Both the position numbers and the translations under genes were made by a program. The notes under the pieces were generated by a model. That model saw only the letters and a program-made list of their open reading frames with translations. It was not told where the DNA came from and searched no databases. A stretch of 64,000 bases of DNA from Roseospira visakhapatnamensis (GTDB taxonomy: Bacteria > Pseudomonadota > Alphaproteobacteria > Rhodospirillales > Rhodospirillaceae). Below are positions 1 to 8,522 of this stretch, piece by piece. Numbering within the stretch: position 1 is the first letter of the stretch; each line of letters begins with the position of its first letter. The DNA lies in contig NZ_JACIGK010000025.1 of the NCBI RefSeq assembly GCF_014197915.1, forward strand, positions 1 through 64,000, written 5' to 3'.

Positions 1-801
1 GAGGACACTGAAGCCGAGGGGGGGCAGGTCAAAGGTCGTCACGTCGCCGTTACAGATGCGGTGCTCCTCGGACATTTGATCGATGGGCAGGACAGAAAGC
101 CCCAAACCGGCCGAAATCGCCTCACGCACGTTGGCATAGCTCTGCCCTGTATAGGCGATACGCCACGGCGTTCCTGTCTGCTGCAGACGGGACAGCATCA
201 GTCGGCGATAAACGCAGCCCTCATGGAAGGCGACCAGAGGCAGTTCCGTTTGCGTCCAGTCGAAGCCCGGCCGGGCGATCCAGGCCAAGCGCTCGACCGC
301 GAGCGCCTCGGGTGGAGGGGCCTGGTTCGGTTCAACCACGGACTTGGTGAGGACGAGGTCCAGTTCACCCTGGCGCAGGCGATTTTCCAGTCGGGACGAG
401 GTATCCGAGGTCGTCGTAACGCGAGCGCCAGGATGGCTCTTCTCAAAGCGTGCGACGACCTGGGTGAGCCCGCTTAGACTGAAGTCATCCATCACCCCCA
501 AGCGGACCGTTCCTGAACACGACGGGCTGGCGCTCACCGCGCACAGCTCGCTCGCCAGGGCGAGAATACGGCGCGCATAGGGCTCGACGTCCTTACCGGC
601 GTCGGTAAGGCCACGAAAGTGCCCTCGGCTTCGCAGGAACAGGCTTTCCCCGAGAATTTCCTCGAGCGCCCGGATTTGATGCGTCACGGCACTCTGGGTG
701 CGCAGAAGGGTCTCGGCGGCGAGGCTGAAGCTCTGTGCGTCGCAGACCGCGACGAAGACCCGGCACTGTTCAATGGAGAGGCGACGGTCGCTTCCTTCCA
801 T
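1..801 (-). CDS. LysR-family transcriptional regulator, cut by window edge
   Basis: The reading frame opens at an ATG at 799-801 and runs off the left edge without a stop, giving 267 visible codons. The N-terminus has the LysR winged helix-turn-helix (about residues 8-66, including SFSLAAETLL and SAVTHQIRALEE). A periplasmic-binding-like effector domain follows (GTVRLGVMDDFSLSGL, then SAGLGLSVLPID near the visible end). It is divergent from the EamA exporter gene across 93 bp of AT-rich DNA, the usual layout for a LysR regulator controlling its neighbour. Only the last part of the effector domain is missing. The effector cannot be predicted. Confidence 0.9.
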   Translation of the reverse strand, partial: MEGSDRRLSIEQCRVFVAVCDAQSFSLAAETLLRTQSAVTHQIRALEEILGESLFLRSRGHFRGLTDAGKDVEPYARRILALASELCAVSASPSCSGTVRLGVMDDFSLSGLTQVVARFEKSHPGARVTTTSDTSSRLENRLRQGELDLVLTKSVVEPNQAPPPEALAVERLAWIARPGFDWTQTELPLVAFHEGCVYRRLMLSRLQQTGTPWRIAYTGQSYANVREAISAGLGLSVLPIDQMSEEHRICNGDVTTFDLPPLGFSVL

Positions 802-894
802 AATCAAAATCTTTCATTCCGACAGCAAACATATTCATTTTATAAATTTTTGTCCTCATTTCAACCTAGCCGCGCTCGATGAGAGGAGGATAGG

Positions 895-1839
895 TTGTCG
901 AACTCACACACGCTCACCGTAGGCGTCGTTCTCGTGGGACTGGTGTTCAGCCTCCTCTGGGCGTCAGCCTTCGTCGTCGGAAAGGTGGCATTGCAGTACA
1001 CCGACCCGATGACCCTGCTCAGCGCGCGATTCCTGATAGCGGGCATCACGATGGTGTTCGCGTCTTGGGTGCGTGGCGGGACTCGGCCTTTCACAACCCC
1101 AAGGCTATGGCGGGATGGACTCGTTCTCGGCCTCCTGAACAACGCTCTCTATCTTGGTTTGTCGTTCTGGGGACTGCGAACCATCTCGCCCGAAGCGACG
1201 ATTCTGATCGTCTCGCTGGCGCCCTTCATCACCTCGGCGCTGGCGATGCTACTCGGCGCGCCACATACGGTCCTGCATTTCATCGGCATGGGCGTTGGAT
1301 TTCTTGGCGTCTACGTCGTGCTGTCCGCGCGGATGCTGGGGGGCGAGGATCATGTAGGCATGTTCTTCGTTCTCGTGGCGACGCTGGCGTTCTCGTTCGG
1401 GACGTTGTGGTATCGGCGCTCGGCCACCCATCACGATGCGGTTACGCTCAATGGTGTGCAGAACGTCATTGCTGGGCTCATGCTCGCGCCGTTCGTGCAA
1501 GATTTCGTCGGCCTCGTCTCGGCCTTTGAAAGTGTCCCTTTCGTAATCAGTTTTCTTCACCTAGTTCTGGGTGTTTCGATTCTCGACTTCCTCATCTGGC
1601 TTGCCTTGCTACGCCGGATTGAGGCGGGGCAGGCGGCCAGCTTCCACCTCCTCAATCCCATCTTCGGCATTGCCTTGTCATGGTTGCTGATCGGCAGCGA
1701 CATCCATCTTTCGGATCTTGCCGGGGCGATTCTGGTGCTGGCTGGCTTGGCGCTCATTATGCGTGCATCAAGAGTCAACAGGCCGACGCGTTCGGGTCGC
1801 TGGCGTCTTCCTCTCCACAGAAGGAACAAGACCTCATGA
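895..1839 (+). CDS. EamA/DMT-family transporter
   Basis: A 314-residue inner-membrane protein made almost entirely of hydrophobic helices, about ten in two five-helix repeats, as in drug/metabolite transporters. The first helix contains LLWASAFVVGKVAL, close to the EamA signature. The start is a TTG at 895, chosen because GAGGAGGA lies five bases upstream and the hydrophobic segment begins immediately. The stop overlaps the next start (ATGA at 1836), so it was co-transcribed with the acyl-CoA dehydrogenase. The divergent LysR gene probably regulates it. The exported substrate cannot be told from sequence. Confidence 0.88.
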   Translation: MSNSHTLTVGVVLVGLVFSLLWASAFVVGKVALQYTDPMTLLSARFLIAGITMVFASWVRGGTRPFTTPRLWRDGLVLGLLNNALYLGLSFWGLRTISPEATILIVSLAPFITSALAMLLGAPHTVLHFIGMGVGFLGVYVVLSARMLGGEDHVGMFFVLVATLAFSFGTLWYRRSATHHDAVTLNGVQNVIAGLMLAPFVQDFVGLVSAFESVPFVISFLHLVLGVSILDFLIWLALLRRIEAGQAASFHLLNPIFGIALSWLLIGSDIHLSDLAGAILVLAGLALIMRASRVNRPTRSGRWRLPLHRRNKTS

Positions 1840-2267
1840 AAGAGCTACTGACGCAGGTACACCAAGACCTTGTTGAAGAGGTCCGCTCCGTCATGGCCGA
1901 GCATATCATACCCCGGCGGGACGAAATTGAGGATTCTGAGACGATCCCGGATGACATCTATCGTCACATGGCACGTGCGGGGTGGTATGGCGTCGCCATC
2001 CCGCAGCAATACGGAGGCCGTGGCGCTGGTCATCTGGCCAGACTCTTGATGATCGAAGAAGCGGCCCATGCCAGCGGCGCGATTGGCGGGGCGCTTCAGT
2101 CCGCCATTCTGGGCACCGCCATGCTCCAGTTCTATGGAAGTGAGGGACAGAAACAGCACTGGCTGCCGCGGTTTGCCCGCGGCGACGACGTCTGTTCGAT
2201 CTGCGTGACCGAGCCCGGCTCTGGTTCGCATGTGATGGGTATGAAGACCACGGCGCGGCGCGGCTGA
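1836..2267 (+). pseudogene. Acyl-CoA dehydrogenase, N-terminal fragment broken by IS256-type sequence
   Basis: The frame begins with an ATG overlapping the EamA stop and encodes about 140 residues of a typical acyl-CoA dehydrogenase. It has the N-terminal helical domain (GWYGVAIPQQYGG) and the start of the beta domain (CVTEPGSGSHVMGMKTTARR), where FAD and substrate contacts begin. The frame then runs into IS256-like transposase sequence on the opposite strand and stops at 2265-2267. Family members are about 380 residues, so the catalytic base and most of the FAD site are lost. The gene should be inactive. The missing C-terminal part is not elsewhere in the window. Confidence 0.88.
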
Positions 2268-2676
2268 CCTGCGTTGAAGACAGGCTTTCCAGCCCGAATT
2301 CCTTCATCACCTTGGCGGCATCGCGGGTGGAGACGCCTTGGACGTACATCTCGGCGATCGCCAGCATGATGGCCCGCGAGGAGCGTCGCCCCCGCTCCAG
2401 GGACCGCGGGAAGAACGGCTCGTCGCAGCCCCGGCTCTTGGGCACCTGCACGGTGACGGTGCCGGCGGGCGTGTCCACTTTCTTCGGCTTGTAGCCGTTG
2501 GCGTAGCCCTGGCGCGCGTTGCTGCGCTCGTAACGGCCGGCGCCGAGGTGCCGGTCGCGCTCCATCCGCATGGCGAGATTGAAGAGCGCGGTGAACGCCT
2601 CGGCCATGCCCTCCGGCCCGGTCTGGATGAGCTGTTCCATCAGCGCGGCGATAACCTTACCCTGGGTGTCCTGCAT
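2256..2676 (-). pseudogene. IS256-family transposase, N-terminal fragment
   Basis: Read on the minus strand from an ATG at 2674-2676, this encodes about 140 residues of a mutator-type (IS256) transposase. Characteristic stretches are RYERSNARQGYANGYKPK, TVQVPKSRG, MYVQGVSTRDAAKVMKEFG and SSTQVSRA. It ends at the junction with the acyl-CoA dehydrogenase gene at about 2256-2265. The catalytic DDE domain is missing, so it cannot transpose alone. The sequence differs from the other IS256-type remnant near 16 kb, so two different elements landed here. Confidence 0.85.
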
Positions 2677-2720
2677 CCGGTTCCTCTTTTTGGCGATTGA
2701 GAAAGCCGGAATGGAGGGTA

Positions 2721-2752
2721 GCCCATCCGTGGGGCGCGCCCCACGGATGGGC
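2721..2752. repeat. Perfect 32-bp palindrome
   Basis: Sixteen bases starting GCCCATCCGTGG are followed at once by their exact reverse complement, with no loop. It lies just upstream of the IS256-type transposase fragment. It could be an IS-end structure or a binding site. No following T-run supports a terminator. Confidence 0.75.
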
Positions 2753-3239
2753 ACGCAGGTGCGCCCCCACGAACAAAATTTCCAGACCTCAGGTTACACA
2801 GCCCTCTACTTCGATGACCCAAATTAGCATTGACATAAAGATGTGTGAATCTGGTAGTCCCATACGTGGGGAGGGTTAGTGAGGGGCAACAGCATGCATG
2901 GAAACGCACCGTTTCGGGGGTCACTTCTTCCGGCGCCCCCTTGCCGGGGGAACGAGGCGAGGAACACGACCATGCCGACGCGGGGGTCCCGTGCGGTGAC
3001 GGAATGGACTACGGAGCAAGCCCAGACCCGAACGTGGAAGGATCGGCGACGAAGAGATCGAAACTGTTTCTGGCGGCGCTGGTGACGGCACGCTGAACCC
3101 TGGGAAAGTCGTGGAAATCGAGGAGGTGCATCCCCCGGGAAAAGTGCATACGTAGATCCGAGACGAACCACCTCTGAGTGTTTGTCCCAAATATTATGTG
3201 GTGCGAAGTATGACTGGATTTCCATGACTCGGAGTTGTA
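2753..3239. other. 487-bp gap without a recognisable gene
   Basis: All frames were read. None shows a domain, a convincing ribosome binding site or a start. The DNA is GC-rich until about 3150 and then turns AT-rich toward the next gene. It may be decayed IS or host sequence. The only local structure noted is a short C5/G5 hairpin near 2936-2950. Confidence 0.5.
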
Positions 3240-3908
3240 ATGGCCATGAATCGTTTTCTCAATTACTTATTTATCGTTTTTGTTGTTTTGGTAAACATAA
3301 CAATTGCATCGGCATCCGAACTTGAATCAGAAATACAGAGTATTTTTCAAGAAGAAAATCTGGTATTTTATTTCAATAATGCATCTACCGACGATATACA
3401 TAATATGAAAAGGCAACTTATGCTTGGCGATCGGCATGTATGGGTGCGTTTTCACAAAAATATTAGTACACAACTTGAGCATATTTTAGATATTCCTATT
3501 CCAGGTTACGGAATTATTACTTCATATGCTACGAAATCGAATGAAAGAGAATTGTCATGGATTGTTTCGTTTTATTTTGATTTAGGAGTTATTTTGAGTG
3601 TGAATATAAGCGTCATTTGTATGGATGTTCAACATTGTGAGGTTGGGAGGTTTTCTCCGCATTTTTTTAGAGGCAGAGCAAATAGAATTGAGTTCCTAAA
3701 TAAACGATGTGGTAAAAATTTTAATCTATTTTTCAAAAACTTGTTCGAGGCGTTACGGCCTCAGGACTACTTCATGGTAAAAGAAGAGGGGTGTTGTTAC
3801 AATTTTTTGTATCTGCCGGAAGATATGATTTCAGGTATTTTGACAGCGGGACAAAGAGTCATGATCACTCTGAGGAAGAACGAAGACGGAAGCGTCGTAG
3901 TCGAATAA
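3240..3908 (+). CDS. AT-rich hypothetical secreted protein
   Basis: A 222-residue protein of no family I recognise. The first 26 or so residues form a Sec signal peptide: basic MNR, a long hydrophobic run, then a likely cut after IASAS or nearby. The mature part has several cysteines (including CC near residue 183), which suggests disulfides outside the cytoplasm. GGAG lies about six bases before the ATG. Base composition is strikingly AT-rich, with Asn, Ile and Phe codons ending in A/T, unlike every neighbour. This points to recent transfer. A second small gene with an excellent ribosome binding site follows but is cut by an IS5 element. Confidence 0.75.
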   Translation: MAMNRFLNYLFIVFVVLVNITIASASELESEIQSIFQEENLVFYFNNASTDDIHNMKRQLMLGDRHVWVRFHKNISTQLEHILDIPIPGYGIITSYATKSNERELSWIVSFYFDLGVILSVNISVICMDVQHCEVGRFSPHFFRGRANRIEFLNKRCGKNFNLFFKNLFEALRPQDYFMVKEEGCCYNFLYLPEDMISGILTAGQRVMITLRKNEDGSVVVE

Positions 3909-3921
3909 GGAGGAACACAAG

Positions 3922-4005
3922 ATGGTATCACTGAGTCTCGAGGCGTATAGAGGGCACCTCGAAAAACGCTTGGGGTCGAATCCCGTTTTGATAGAATCCG
4001 GATAG
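3922..4005 (+). pseudogene. Start of a second transferred gene, interrupted by IS5 element
   Basis: An ATG at 3922 sits seven bases after AAGGAGG, a near-perfect ribosome binding site, 13 bp behind the AT-rich secreted-protein gene. Only ten codons (MVSLSLEAYR) precede the left inverted repeat of the IS5-family element at 3952. Translation would then run through IS sequence to a stop at 4003-4005. It was probably the second gene of a two-gene unit. I found no continuation on the far side of the element. Confidence 0.55.
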
Positions 4006-5235
4006 GTTTAGGCCACAAGGGGCGATCCGATGGGTCAGATGGGGTTCTTTGACGTCACGAACCGGTACGCCGGCCTGGATGCGAAGGCCGACCCGCTGGT
4101 GAAGCTGGCGGAGGTGGTTCCGTGGGAGGACTTTCGGCCCCGGCTGGAGGCCATCTGGCGCGGGTCCTCGGCTGAGCGGCGCACGAAGGGCGGGCGCACG
4201 CCCTGGGACGCGATCGTCATGTTCAAAATGATCGTGCTTTGCGCGCTCTACAACCTGTCCGACGAGCAGGTGGAATACCAGGTGCGCGACCGGCTGTCGT
4301 TCATGCGCTTCCTGGGCCTGGGCCTGGAGGACCGGGTGCCCGACGCGACCACGGTGTGGCTGTACCGGGAGCAGCTTGTCCGGGCCGGGGCGGTCGAGGA
4401 TCTGTTCGCGCGGTTCGACGGCTATCCGCGCGACCAGGGCTTTCTGGCGATGGGCGGCCAGATGATCGATGCCTCCATCGTGCCGGTGCCGAAGCAGCGC
4501 AACAGCCGCGAGGAGAACGCCGCCCTCAAGGCCGGCGGGACGCCGAAGGGCTGGGACGACAAGCCGGCCAAGCGGCGGCAGAAAGATATCGACGCCCGCT
4601 GGACCAAGAAGCACGGCAGGAGCCATTTCGGCTACAAGAACCATGTCTGCGTGGATCGCCGGCACAAGCTGATCCGGCGCTACGAGGTCACGGACGCGGC
4701 CGTGCACGACAGCCAGGTGATGGAGGCGGTGCTTGACGCCACCAACATCGCCTCGGATGTCTGGGCCGACAGCGCCTGCCGTTCGGCGGAGACGGAAGAA
4801 AAGCTGGCGGACCGGGGCCTGAGGAGCCGCATCCACCGCAAGGCTCATCGCAACCGGCCCCTGGGCGAGCATGAGAAGACGGGCAACCGGACCCGCTCAA
4901 AGGTCCGCGCCCGGGTCGAACACGTCTTCGGCGCGCAGACCAACGACATGGGTGGCACCCTGGTGCGCAGCATCGGTCTGGCCCGGGCCAAGGCCCGGAT
5001 CGGGTTGAAGAACCTCGTCTACAACATGAAGCGGGCAGCTCAGCTGACCGGCATGCCCGGCGCCCCTGCCCCTGCCTGATCGCTGGCCAGGGGAGACGTG
5101 TGTCCGAACGGAGGGCAAAATGAGAAACGGTTAAAGAACATGGCGCTCACGAAGGCGTGAAATTCGCTCCTCACGGTGTTCAGGCTTCCGCCGAGGTCGC
5201 CAACCCGGCCAAACAGCCGGTTATTCGAGGTGCCC
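3952..5235 (+). mobile_element. Complete IS5-family insertion sequence
   Basis: The element is about 1284 bp. It starts with GGGCACCTCGAAAAAC at 3952 and ends with the reverse complement of GGGCACCTCGAATAAC at 5235, a 16-bp terminal inverted repeat with one mismatch. A single intact transposase gene lies inside. No clear target duplication is visible (flanks TAGA and ATCA), so one flank may have been rearranged. It interrupts the small gene starting at 3922. Confidence 0.82.
4030..5079 (+). CDS. IS5-family transposase
   Basis: A 349-residue DDE transposase of normal IS5-group length. The N-terminal IS5 domain is followed by the catalytic core: first Asp in MIDASIVPVP (about residue 150), YKNHVCVDRRHKLIRRYEVTDA, second Asp in SDVWADSA, and the Glu-bearing helix around RARVEHVFGAQ. 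The frame is open and undamaged, so the element may still be active. The start is an ATG 78 bp inside the left inverted repeat. Confidence 0.92.
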   Translation: MGQMGFFDVTNRYAGLDAKADPLVKLAEVVPWEDFRPRLEAIWRGSSAERRTKGGRTPWDAIVMFKMIVLCALYNLSDEQVEYQVRDRLSFMRFLGLGLEDRVPDATTVWLYREQLVRAGAVEDLFARFDGYPRDQGFLAMGGQMIDASIVPVPKQRNSREENAALKAGGTPKGWDDKPAKRRQKDIDARWTKKHGRSHFGYKNHVCVDRRHKLIRRYEVTDAAVHDSQVMEAVLDATNIASDVWADSACRSAETEEKLADRGLRSRIHRKAHRNRPLGEHEKTGNRTRSKVRARVEHVFGAQTNDMGGTLVRSIGLARAKARIGLKNLVYNMKRAAQLTGMPGAPAPA

Positions 5236-5460
5236 ATCAGAAATATCCATGTTTTTCATGGCGGCTGTCATCTCTGGTGGTCTCCCTCGGACAAATGGGT
5301 GTCCACGGAAACCGGGGCCAGATCAGGGACGTCGCCAAACGCTTCAAGGAACCACGACATGGTGCCTCCCGCCTGATGCAAGGGAGTCCCCTACAGAATC
5401 TATTTCACGCTCGACCGCTACCCCGATTTCTCAAATGCGATTCCCCTGTTTACAATGGGG

Positions 5461-6147
5461 TCATGACTGGGGCGCGTCGAACGCTCCGCAATCCAGCGCA
5501 TTGAGAAAATTCTGGCGTGTGCGTCCGATGTGGACCTTCAGGATGTCTCCCAGTCGGTCCATGTGACGCTCTGAAAAGCAGTGGACGATATCCCGGTGCT
5601 CTCCCAACGAAAGTGTCTGATCGGCCGGATGGTTCTTTGAAAGATTGTTACGAAGCGCGGCGACTCGTCCGGACATCAGGCTATAGGCGTCCTGGAAATA
5701 CTTGTTCCCGCAATGATCGAAGAAGACCTGGTGTAGATCGTTGTCCAGCGTGACGTAGGCGAGGCCGTCGCGCTCGGCGAACGCGGCTTCCATTTTCTCC
5801 AGGCAGAGGGTCAGGTCCGCCGCGGTCGAGACATGGGCGCGGCGCGCGCACAGTGGCGCCGCGGCGAGTTCCATGGCGATCCGGAAATCACACAGACGTT
5901 CAATGTCATCGGGCGTCGGCCGGAACACGAAGCTGCCACGCTGCGGCGCGATTTCAATAAGACCCTGCAACTGAAGCAGACTGAGGGCTTCGCGCACCGG
6001 CGTGCGACTGACCTCGAAGGATGCGGCCAGTTTCTCCTCCGACAGGGCTTCCCCAAGCTTCAGTTCAGCATTGACGATGGCCACGCGAAGCCGTTCCGTC
6101 ACCGCGTGAACCAGGGTGTTGGGCCTCGTCAATTTCAGAGAGCGCAC
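5461..6147 (-). CDS. GntR-family (FCD/FadR-type) transcriptional regulator
   Basis: The N-terminal winged helix (LTRPNTLVHAVTERLR, SRTPVREALSLLQLQG) is followed by an all-helical FCD ligand domain with metal-type residues (DNDLHQVFFDHCGN, GEHRDIV). I prefer the GTG start at 6145-6147, which has GGGAGA upstream and gives the short lead normal for the family. An ATG at 6228 in frame would add 27 low-complexity residues. It is divergent from the TRAP transporter and sugar-acid genes. Regulators of this class usually repress such clusters and release DNA on binding an acidic substrate, so it is the likely local regulator. Confidence 0.9.
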   Translation of the reverse strand: MRSLKLTRPNTLVHAVTERLRVAIVNAELKLGEALSEEKLAASFEVSRTPVREALSLLQLQGLIEIAPQRGSFVFRPTPDDIERLCDFRIAMELAAAPLCARRAHVSTAADLTLCLEKMEAAFAERDGLAYVTLDNDLHQVFFDHCGNKYFQDAYSLMSGRVAALRNNLSKNHPADQTLSLGEHRDIVHCFSERHMDRLGDILKVHIGRTRQNFLNALDCGAFDAPQS

Positions 6148-6882
6148 CGAAATTTTCTCCCGCTTTTCATGACGCCATATCCAAGACCGTGATCCGACAC
6201 CGTGGAAGGCTTCGGAGCGCGAGGCCATCCGTCGCTAACATACGCCCAACACACCACCGTTCAACCGAATGTCTGATCATCGGGCCCGAGAACCGGGCCG
6301 TTGCGCCTCCTCAAGGCCCGCCACGGGTCTCGAGTCGGGAGCGTGGAGGAGCAACCACGATCGGCGGTGGATGAGGGGCGAGACCAGCCGTCCTGGGTCC
6401 CACCACGACAGGGCCCGAGACGGACGCCACCCGGTGCCACCAGGGGGCGCCCAAACGACATGAGGGGGACAACCGGCACTGTCCCGCCGGTCAATCGGGG
6501 CATCCCATGGTCATGATTGAGGACCGCTGTTACACAACAACAGTGAGTCGGCATGATGGCTCGCGAGATCGGGTCATCTTCTGATTGATCATAGATTTTA
6601 GAAAGCACTCATTATACCTGCTCCAAGCTATGGTTTTCTGGATATTACTTGCCCCGAAGGTATGCATTCATTTGAGGATTTTACCATATCGCGCACTGAT
6701 AAATGGTGATGCCCGGCCCACTTCTTGACGGCGGGTCGGGAAGCAGTTGCAAAACCTTAGCAATTCTGTTATCGTACCTTACATTCAGATCGCCACGGAG
6801 GGCGTCGATGCTCGAAGCGCCGTCGTGGGGCGCATCTGCTGTATAGCCGGCCCGCGATGTCGGCTCTTTGGGAGGACGGTTG
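6148..6882. other. 735-bp divergent regulatory gap between GntR gene and dctP
   Basis: No coding frame is convincing. The left two thirds is GC-rich without recognisable content. From about 6590 to 6790 it becomes AT-richer, as expected of a promoter region. That part contains the ACCTTA repeats listed separately. A GGAGG at 6871-6875 is the dctP ribosome binding site. Confidence 0.55.
6754..6786. promoter_or_regulatory. Candidate GntR operator upstream of dctP
   Basis: ACCTTA occurs at 6754-6759 and again at 6776-6781, 22 bp apart (about two helical turns). The second copy is part of TCGTACCTTACATTC (6772-6786), which matches TCGTACCTTAGGTTC at 9867-9881 in front of the transketolase gene at 13 of 15 positions. 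A motif shared by the two transcription units of one catabolic cluster is a good operator candidate. The assignment to the adjacent GntR protein is inference. Confidence 0.5.
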
Positions 6883-7896
6883 ATGACACTTGGTGCTTTT
6901 GCGCCGACTGCATTGGTCGCAGCGGCCTTGACGTTGACTGCCTATGGCCCCGCGTTCGGAGAAACCACGCTGCGCTTCGGCCACGTGAATGGATCCGGCG
7001 AGATCGCCGCCGATCTGTTCGAGGAGTTTGCCGAGCGCGTAAAGGACAGAACGGATGGAGAGGTTGTCATCAACGTCTATCCGGGAGAACAATTGGGCAA
7101 GGAAACGGAACTCGTCCAACAAGCCAAGCTTGGCGCCGTCGACATCACCGCCCCGTCACTGCCGGCTGCCAGCGTCGTTCTGCCGTCCCTGGAAATACCC
7201 AGCACACCGTTCCTGTGGGATGACTGGCATCAGGCGCGCGCCGTCATCGAAGGCAAGGCGATGCAGCCGATCTGGGATGAACTCGCCGATCAGCACAATC
7301 TCATTCCGCTGACCAAGACCTGGTATTGGGGCTGGCGCAACCTGACCACGCTGTCGGTGGCCGTCGAACAGCCCGAGGATATGGTCGGCCTCAAGATCCG
7401 CGTTCCCGAGTCCCCGGTCTGGGTCGAGATGGTGAATGCCATGGGCGCGGCGCCGACGCCGGTTCCCTTCAGCGACGTCTACACGGCGCTCCAGCAGAAG
7501 ACCGTTGACGGCCAGGAAAACCCGATCCCGACGATCTTCACGCGCCGATTCTACGAGGTTCAGGGTAACCTCGTGCTGACCCGCCATATGCTCCAGAACA
7601 ACACCATCCTGATTAACAAGAAAAAGTTCGAGTCCCTGGAGCCGCGCCACCAGACCATCCTGATGGAAGAGGCTCATGCGGCTTCGGCGCGGAACACCTT
7701 GCTTCAGCAGGCGCGGGAACAGTCGATGCTTGAGCAGATGCGCGACAGCGGCGGCATCACGGTCATCGACTCCCCCGACCGCGCCGCGTTCCGGAAGAAG
7801 ACGGCGATTGTGATGGACAACCTTCGGGACCGGTGGGGCGCCGAGAACATCCAGCGCATCCGCGACGAGATCGAACGGCTGAACCAAGCCATGTGA
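6883..7896 (+). CDS. dctP: TRAP transporter substrate-binding protein (DctP family)
   Basis: A 337-residue periplasmic binding protein. The N-terminus is a signal peptide with a likely cut near AFG-ETT (residue 26). The mature protein starts with LRFGHVNGSGE and carries the family's conserved arginine segment (DMVGLKIRVPESP), which usually salts to a substrate carboxylate, and SDVYTALQQKTVDGQENP. The start at 6883 is fixed by GGAGG seven bases upstream. It delivers substrate to the DctQ/DctM permease encoded next. The neighbours suggest a C3-C5 sugar acid or similar organic acid. The exact ligand is unknown. Confidence 0.93.
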   Translation: MTLGAFAPTALVAAALTLTAYGPAFGETTLRFGHVNGSGEIAADLFEEFAERVKDRTDGEVVINVYPGEQLGKETELVQQAKLGAVDITAPSLPAASVVLPSLEIPSTPFLWDDWHQARAVIEGKAMQPIWDELADQHNLIPLTKTWYWGWRNLTTLSVAVEQPEDMVGLKIRVPESPVWVEMVNAMGAAPTPVPFSDVYTALQQKTVDGQENPIPTIFTRRFYEVQGNLVLTRHMLQNNTILINKKKFESLEPRHQTILMEEAHAASARNTLLQQAREQSMLEQMRDSGGITVIDSPDRAAFRKKTAIVMDNLRDRWGAENIQRIRDEIERLNQAM

Positions 7897-7931
7897 GGCT
7901 GGACCAACCGAAGCATCCACTTCAATCATGA

Positions 7932-7968
7932 CGGAGGCCGGCGCTTCGAACGTTGCCGCCGGCCTCCG
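7932..7968 (+). other. Stable hairpin between dctP and dctQ
   Basis: CGGAGGCCGGCG and CGCCGGCCTCCG form a perfect 12-bp stem around a 13-base loop. No T-run follows. Such intercistronic hairpins after a binding-protein gene usually protect the upstream mRNA or attenuate, so the binding protein is made in excess over the permease. That role is inferred here. Confidence 0.65.
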
Positions 7969-7998
7969 GACCCGCTCTTGTTCGGGGGGTGACGTGTC

Positions 7999-8520
7999 AT
8001 GCGAAGAATGGTTATTGTTATCGACGACGCGGTTGTTTCTATAGAACAGGCCCTGAGTTCCGTTTTGTTTCTTTTTGTTTTTCTGACCCTTGTTTCTTCT
8101 GTTTTCTTTCGTTACGTTCTGCAATCGCCGTTCACCTGGACCGAGGAACTCGTGACCATCACCTTTTCCTGGGTTATCTTTCTCGGTGCCAGTGCGTGTC
8201 TTCGTGATCACGCCCTTCTGCGCGTGGACGCCTTCATCCACCTGCTGCCTCAGCCCCTGCAGGCGGTCGCGGGCGCCGTTGCGGTCGGTATCCTCCTCGT
8301 TCTCCTGGCGATGCTGATCTACTACGGGTTCACCTACGCGATCGCTGTCCGGGGCGACCTGTTCCCCATGCTGCGCCTGTCGATGGCCTGGGCGGCGCTC
8401 GCCCTGCCGGTCGCATCATGCCTGGCCGTCCTTCACGTTCTCCGACTGGTGATCACCGAAGGCTTCCGCCGGACCCTGATGTCGGTCACCGAGATGGGCG
8501 ACCTGGCGGAGCAGAGTTAG
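7999..8520 (+). CDS. dctQ: TRAP transporter small permease (DctQ family)
   Basis: A 173-residue membrane protein with four hydrophobic helices and the DctQ signature around FTWTEELVTITFSWVIFLGA, where the TEE and tryptophan residues are typical. It pairs with DctM in the inner membrane and is needed for sodium-driven uptake. It is the second gene of the dctP-dctQ-dctM operon and ends two bases before the dctM start, implying translational coupling. A G-rich Shine-Dalgarno (GGGGGGTGA) precedes the ATG at 7999. Confidence 0.92.
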   Translation: MRRMVIVIDDAVVSIEQALSSVLFLFVFLTLVSSVFFRYVLQSPFTWTEELVTITFSWVIFLGASACLRDHALLRVDAFIHLLPQPLQAVAGAVAVGILLVLLAMLIYYGFTYAIAVRGDLFPMLRLSMAWAALALPVASCLAVLHVLRLVITEGFRRTLMSVTEMGDLAEQS

Positions 8521-8522
8521 TC

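Noticed and set aside
2753-3239. Small frames in the gap before the AT-rich gene
   Set aside because: No ribosome binding site, domain or consistent codon bias in any frame.
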